Made by a program: the position numbers and the translations under genes. Of a stretch of DNA of 64,000 nucleotides, positions 62,503 to 64,000 are shown one piece after another. The stretch covers positions 133,267 to 197,266 of the forward strand of contig JBBHKE010000973.1 of assembly GCA_037447655.1 (NCBI GenBank). The letters run 5' to 3'. Each line of letters opens with the position of its first letter. Positions within the stretch are counted from its first letter, which is position 1. Source of the stretch: Zygnema cylindricum (lineage: Eukaryota; Streptophyta; Zygnematophyceae; Zygnematales; Zygnemataceae). Below the pieces are notes generated by a model, which was not told the origin of the DNA, searched no databases, and was given only the letters and a program-made list of their open reading frames with translations.

Positions 62503-64000
62503 TATATATTAAATAGAGGTGAATCTCCATCAGCGAAAAAGTGGGGCCGTTTACTGGATGCACTACTGTACATTTTCGTACCATTTCGTACAGTTATTTT
62601 TTCTTGAATTTAAAACATGGTTACAGGAATTCCACCAAGATTCTACAAGCGTCCAAGAGTAAGATTTGACCGTCGGATGATTTATTATTTGCATATACGA
62701 CACAATCCCCGTATCCAGGCACCTTGTGGATAAGGCCTGACTTCCATTAGTGAAAAAGTGAGGTTGTTTACTAAAAGGCCGTACTGTTTCGTACCATTCC
62801 GTATCCCACTTTTTTTTCGTCAGGAAAAACATCTTTACTGAAAATCTCTAAGGTAATGGGCGTAAAAATTGACCGTCGATCCTCTGGTTTTTTAATCTAA
62901 GACGCCATCTCGTGAACCTTCTCGCGAACCTTCCATGTGTTGGTAATGTCGTCAGAGTGTCGCAGAGAGGACAGAACGCACACACTTAACGCAAATTGGG
63001 CCCTGGAATAGATGAAAATATCCACGATGAACGGCGATCTGGTGCCACATCGTCGTCTAGGCCATGTGATTCCTGGCTCGGTGGATGCGAGTCCACTGAA
63101 AGTCGAGAGAAAATATTTTATTTGGAGGTACTAACGCTTCGCCATCCACTGACCTTGTTGTACAAATCTGACATTTGCGTCCGCTTTTACAAATCTTGTT
63201 TCGTCCGCCCGTACATATTTTTATTCAAATTTTGCACAGATATTACCATAGTTCAAAAGTAGGTGAAAGTAGCCCCATACAATATGCCTATTGTATGCAA
63301 AACATACACTATGACCTTAAGACCCATATTGTATTCGGACCTATTCGGACAAATTAAAACATTGTGACCAAAAATTGGACCAATTAAAACATTCGAACCA
63401 AAAAAATTATTTACACCGTCAGATTCGGACGATCGGACGGTCGCTGATCAAAGTAGCGATCTAAGAAGATCACATGTAAAGCCCATAACCCAAATTACGA
63501 TAAAGGCGCCGACCAAAGGCCTACCATAAAAACGCCTACTTTTGATCTATGGATATTACATACAGGCTTTGCGTTCGATATCACGTATAGGCTTTGCGTT
63601 CGAAGATTCTTTCTAGAATTTCAGTGTCCTGATATTAACATACGTGATACCAATCAAAATGAGCCATGCAAATAAAAAGTGGTTTATTGAGTCGACCTAG
63701 TGGAAAACACGGCAGTCAGTAAACGTATGGTACATTTACCGAGACCGCCTATTGGAAGTCTGGCCTAACGTGATTTTTTTGATTACCGTTCTCACGGTCG
63801 CCATTAACTGGCCGTGTGAAATTGCTACACACAACGGAAAATCAAGATAAGTTCCGGGATGGACGGGCGATGACAACCGTCGACCTCGTATGCGCAATGT
63901 GATGGGGGATGCAAATCCACCAAAGCCCACGAAAAAATCTTTGCCGGTGGATATCTGCTCATGCTCCATCCATTGACTTTTCGAACAATGATATAGTACG
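62503..64000. other. Repeat-rich sequence at the right end
   Basis: No gene is supported. Two diverged direct repeats, about 62526-62690 and 62742-62890, share GAAAAAGTG.GG, then GTTTACT, CGTACCATT and TTGACCGTCG. A short direct repeat of AGGCTTTGCGTTCGA lies at 63563 and 63588. Open frames, such as 63736-63969 on the minus strand, resemble nothing I know. Confidence 0.45.

Noticed and set aside
63736-63969. 77-residue minus-strand frame at the right end
   Set aside because: No recognisable family, no neighbouring exon signals, and surrounding sequence is repeat debris.

Overview
The window is nuclear DNA of a eukaryote. Genes are split by many GT-AG introns, intergenic DNA is AT-rich and full of transposon debris, and there is no operon-like packing. 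A secreted protein with 24-residue plant-type LRRs and a possible Ser-Pro-rich, extensin-like tail points weakly to a green-lineage alga. A VPS10/sortilin gene and a VPS13B gene show the lineage keeps a broad endosomal sorting and lipid-transfer toolkit. The species cannot be fixed from sequence alone.

Layout: 1-4559 is AT-rich non-coding DNA with tandem repeats, one tRNA-like relic and a dispersed repeat. 4560-15708 (+) is a 17-exon VPS10/sortilin receptor gene (837 codons plus stop, all splice phases compatible). 15709-20500 is the convergent intergenic region, with a 590-base polypyrimidine block. 20884-36985 (-) is a VPS13B-type bridge lipid-transfer protein gene in about 20 exons (about 3,545 codons), probably with a 3'UTR intron. 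36986-38871 is its upstream flank. 38872-46610 is a nested transposon zone: a 1,010-bp hAT-like MITE with a perfect 8-bp target duplication, then a complete but dead Ty1/copia element (39977-45841, 5-bp target duplication AGCGA) that has split an older decayed coding relic in half. 46611-50771 holds further short inverted-repeat elements and a TGTTGTATG array. 50772-60848 (-) is a 12-exon gene for a secreted protein: signal peptide, Cys pair, eight LRRs each on its own 72-nt exon, an EGF-like domain, and probably a proline-rich tail. 60952-62502 is an inverted pair of MITEs about 100 bp upstream of that gene's start codon. 62503-64000 is repeat-rich with no gene seen.

Functionally, the two large genes both belong to Golgi/endosome traffic: sortilin receptors carry cargo, and VPS13B moves lipid at Golgi contacts. 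The third gene is a candidate cell-wall or extracellular-matrix protein that would leave through the secretory route. The most unusual observations are the LRR-EGF-proline-rich architecture with a splice choice controlling the tail, the tRNA-derived module shared between the copia LTRs and the MITE family, and the insertion layers that can be ordered in time. All gene models were spliced by eye from reading frames, splice motifs and family resemblance; no alignment was run.
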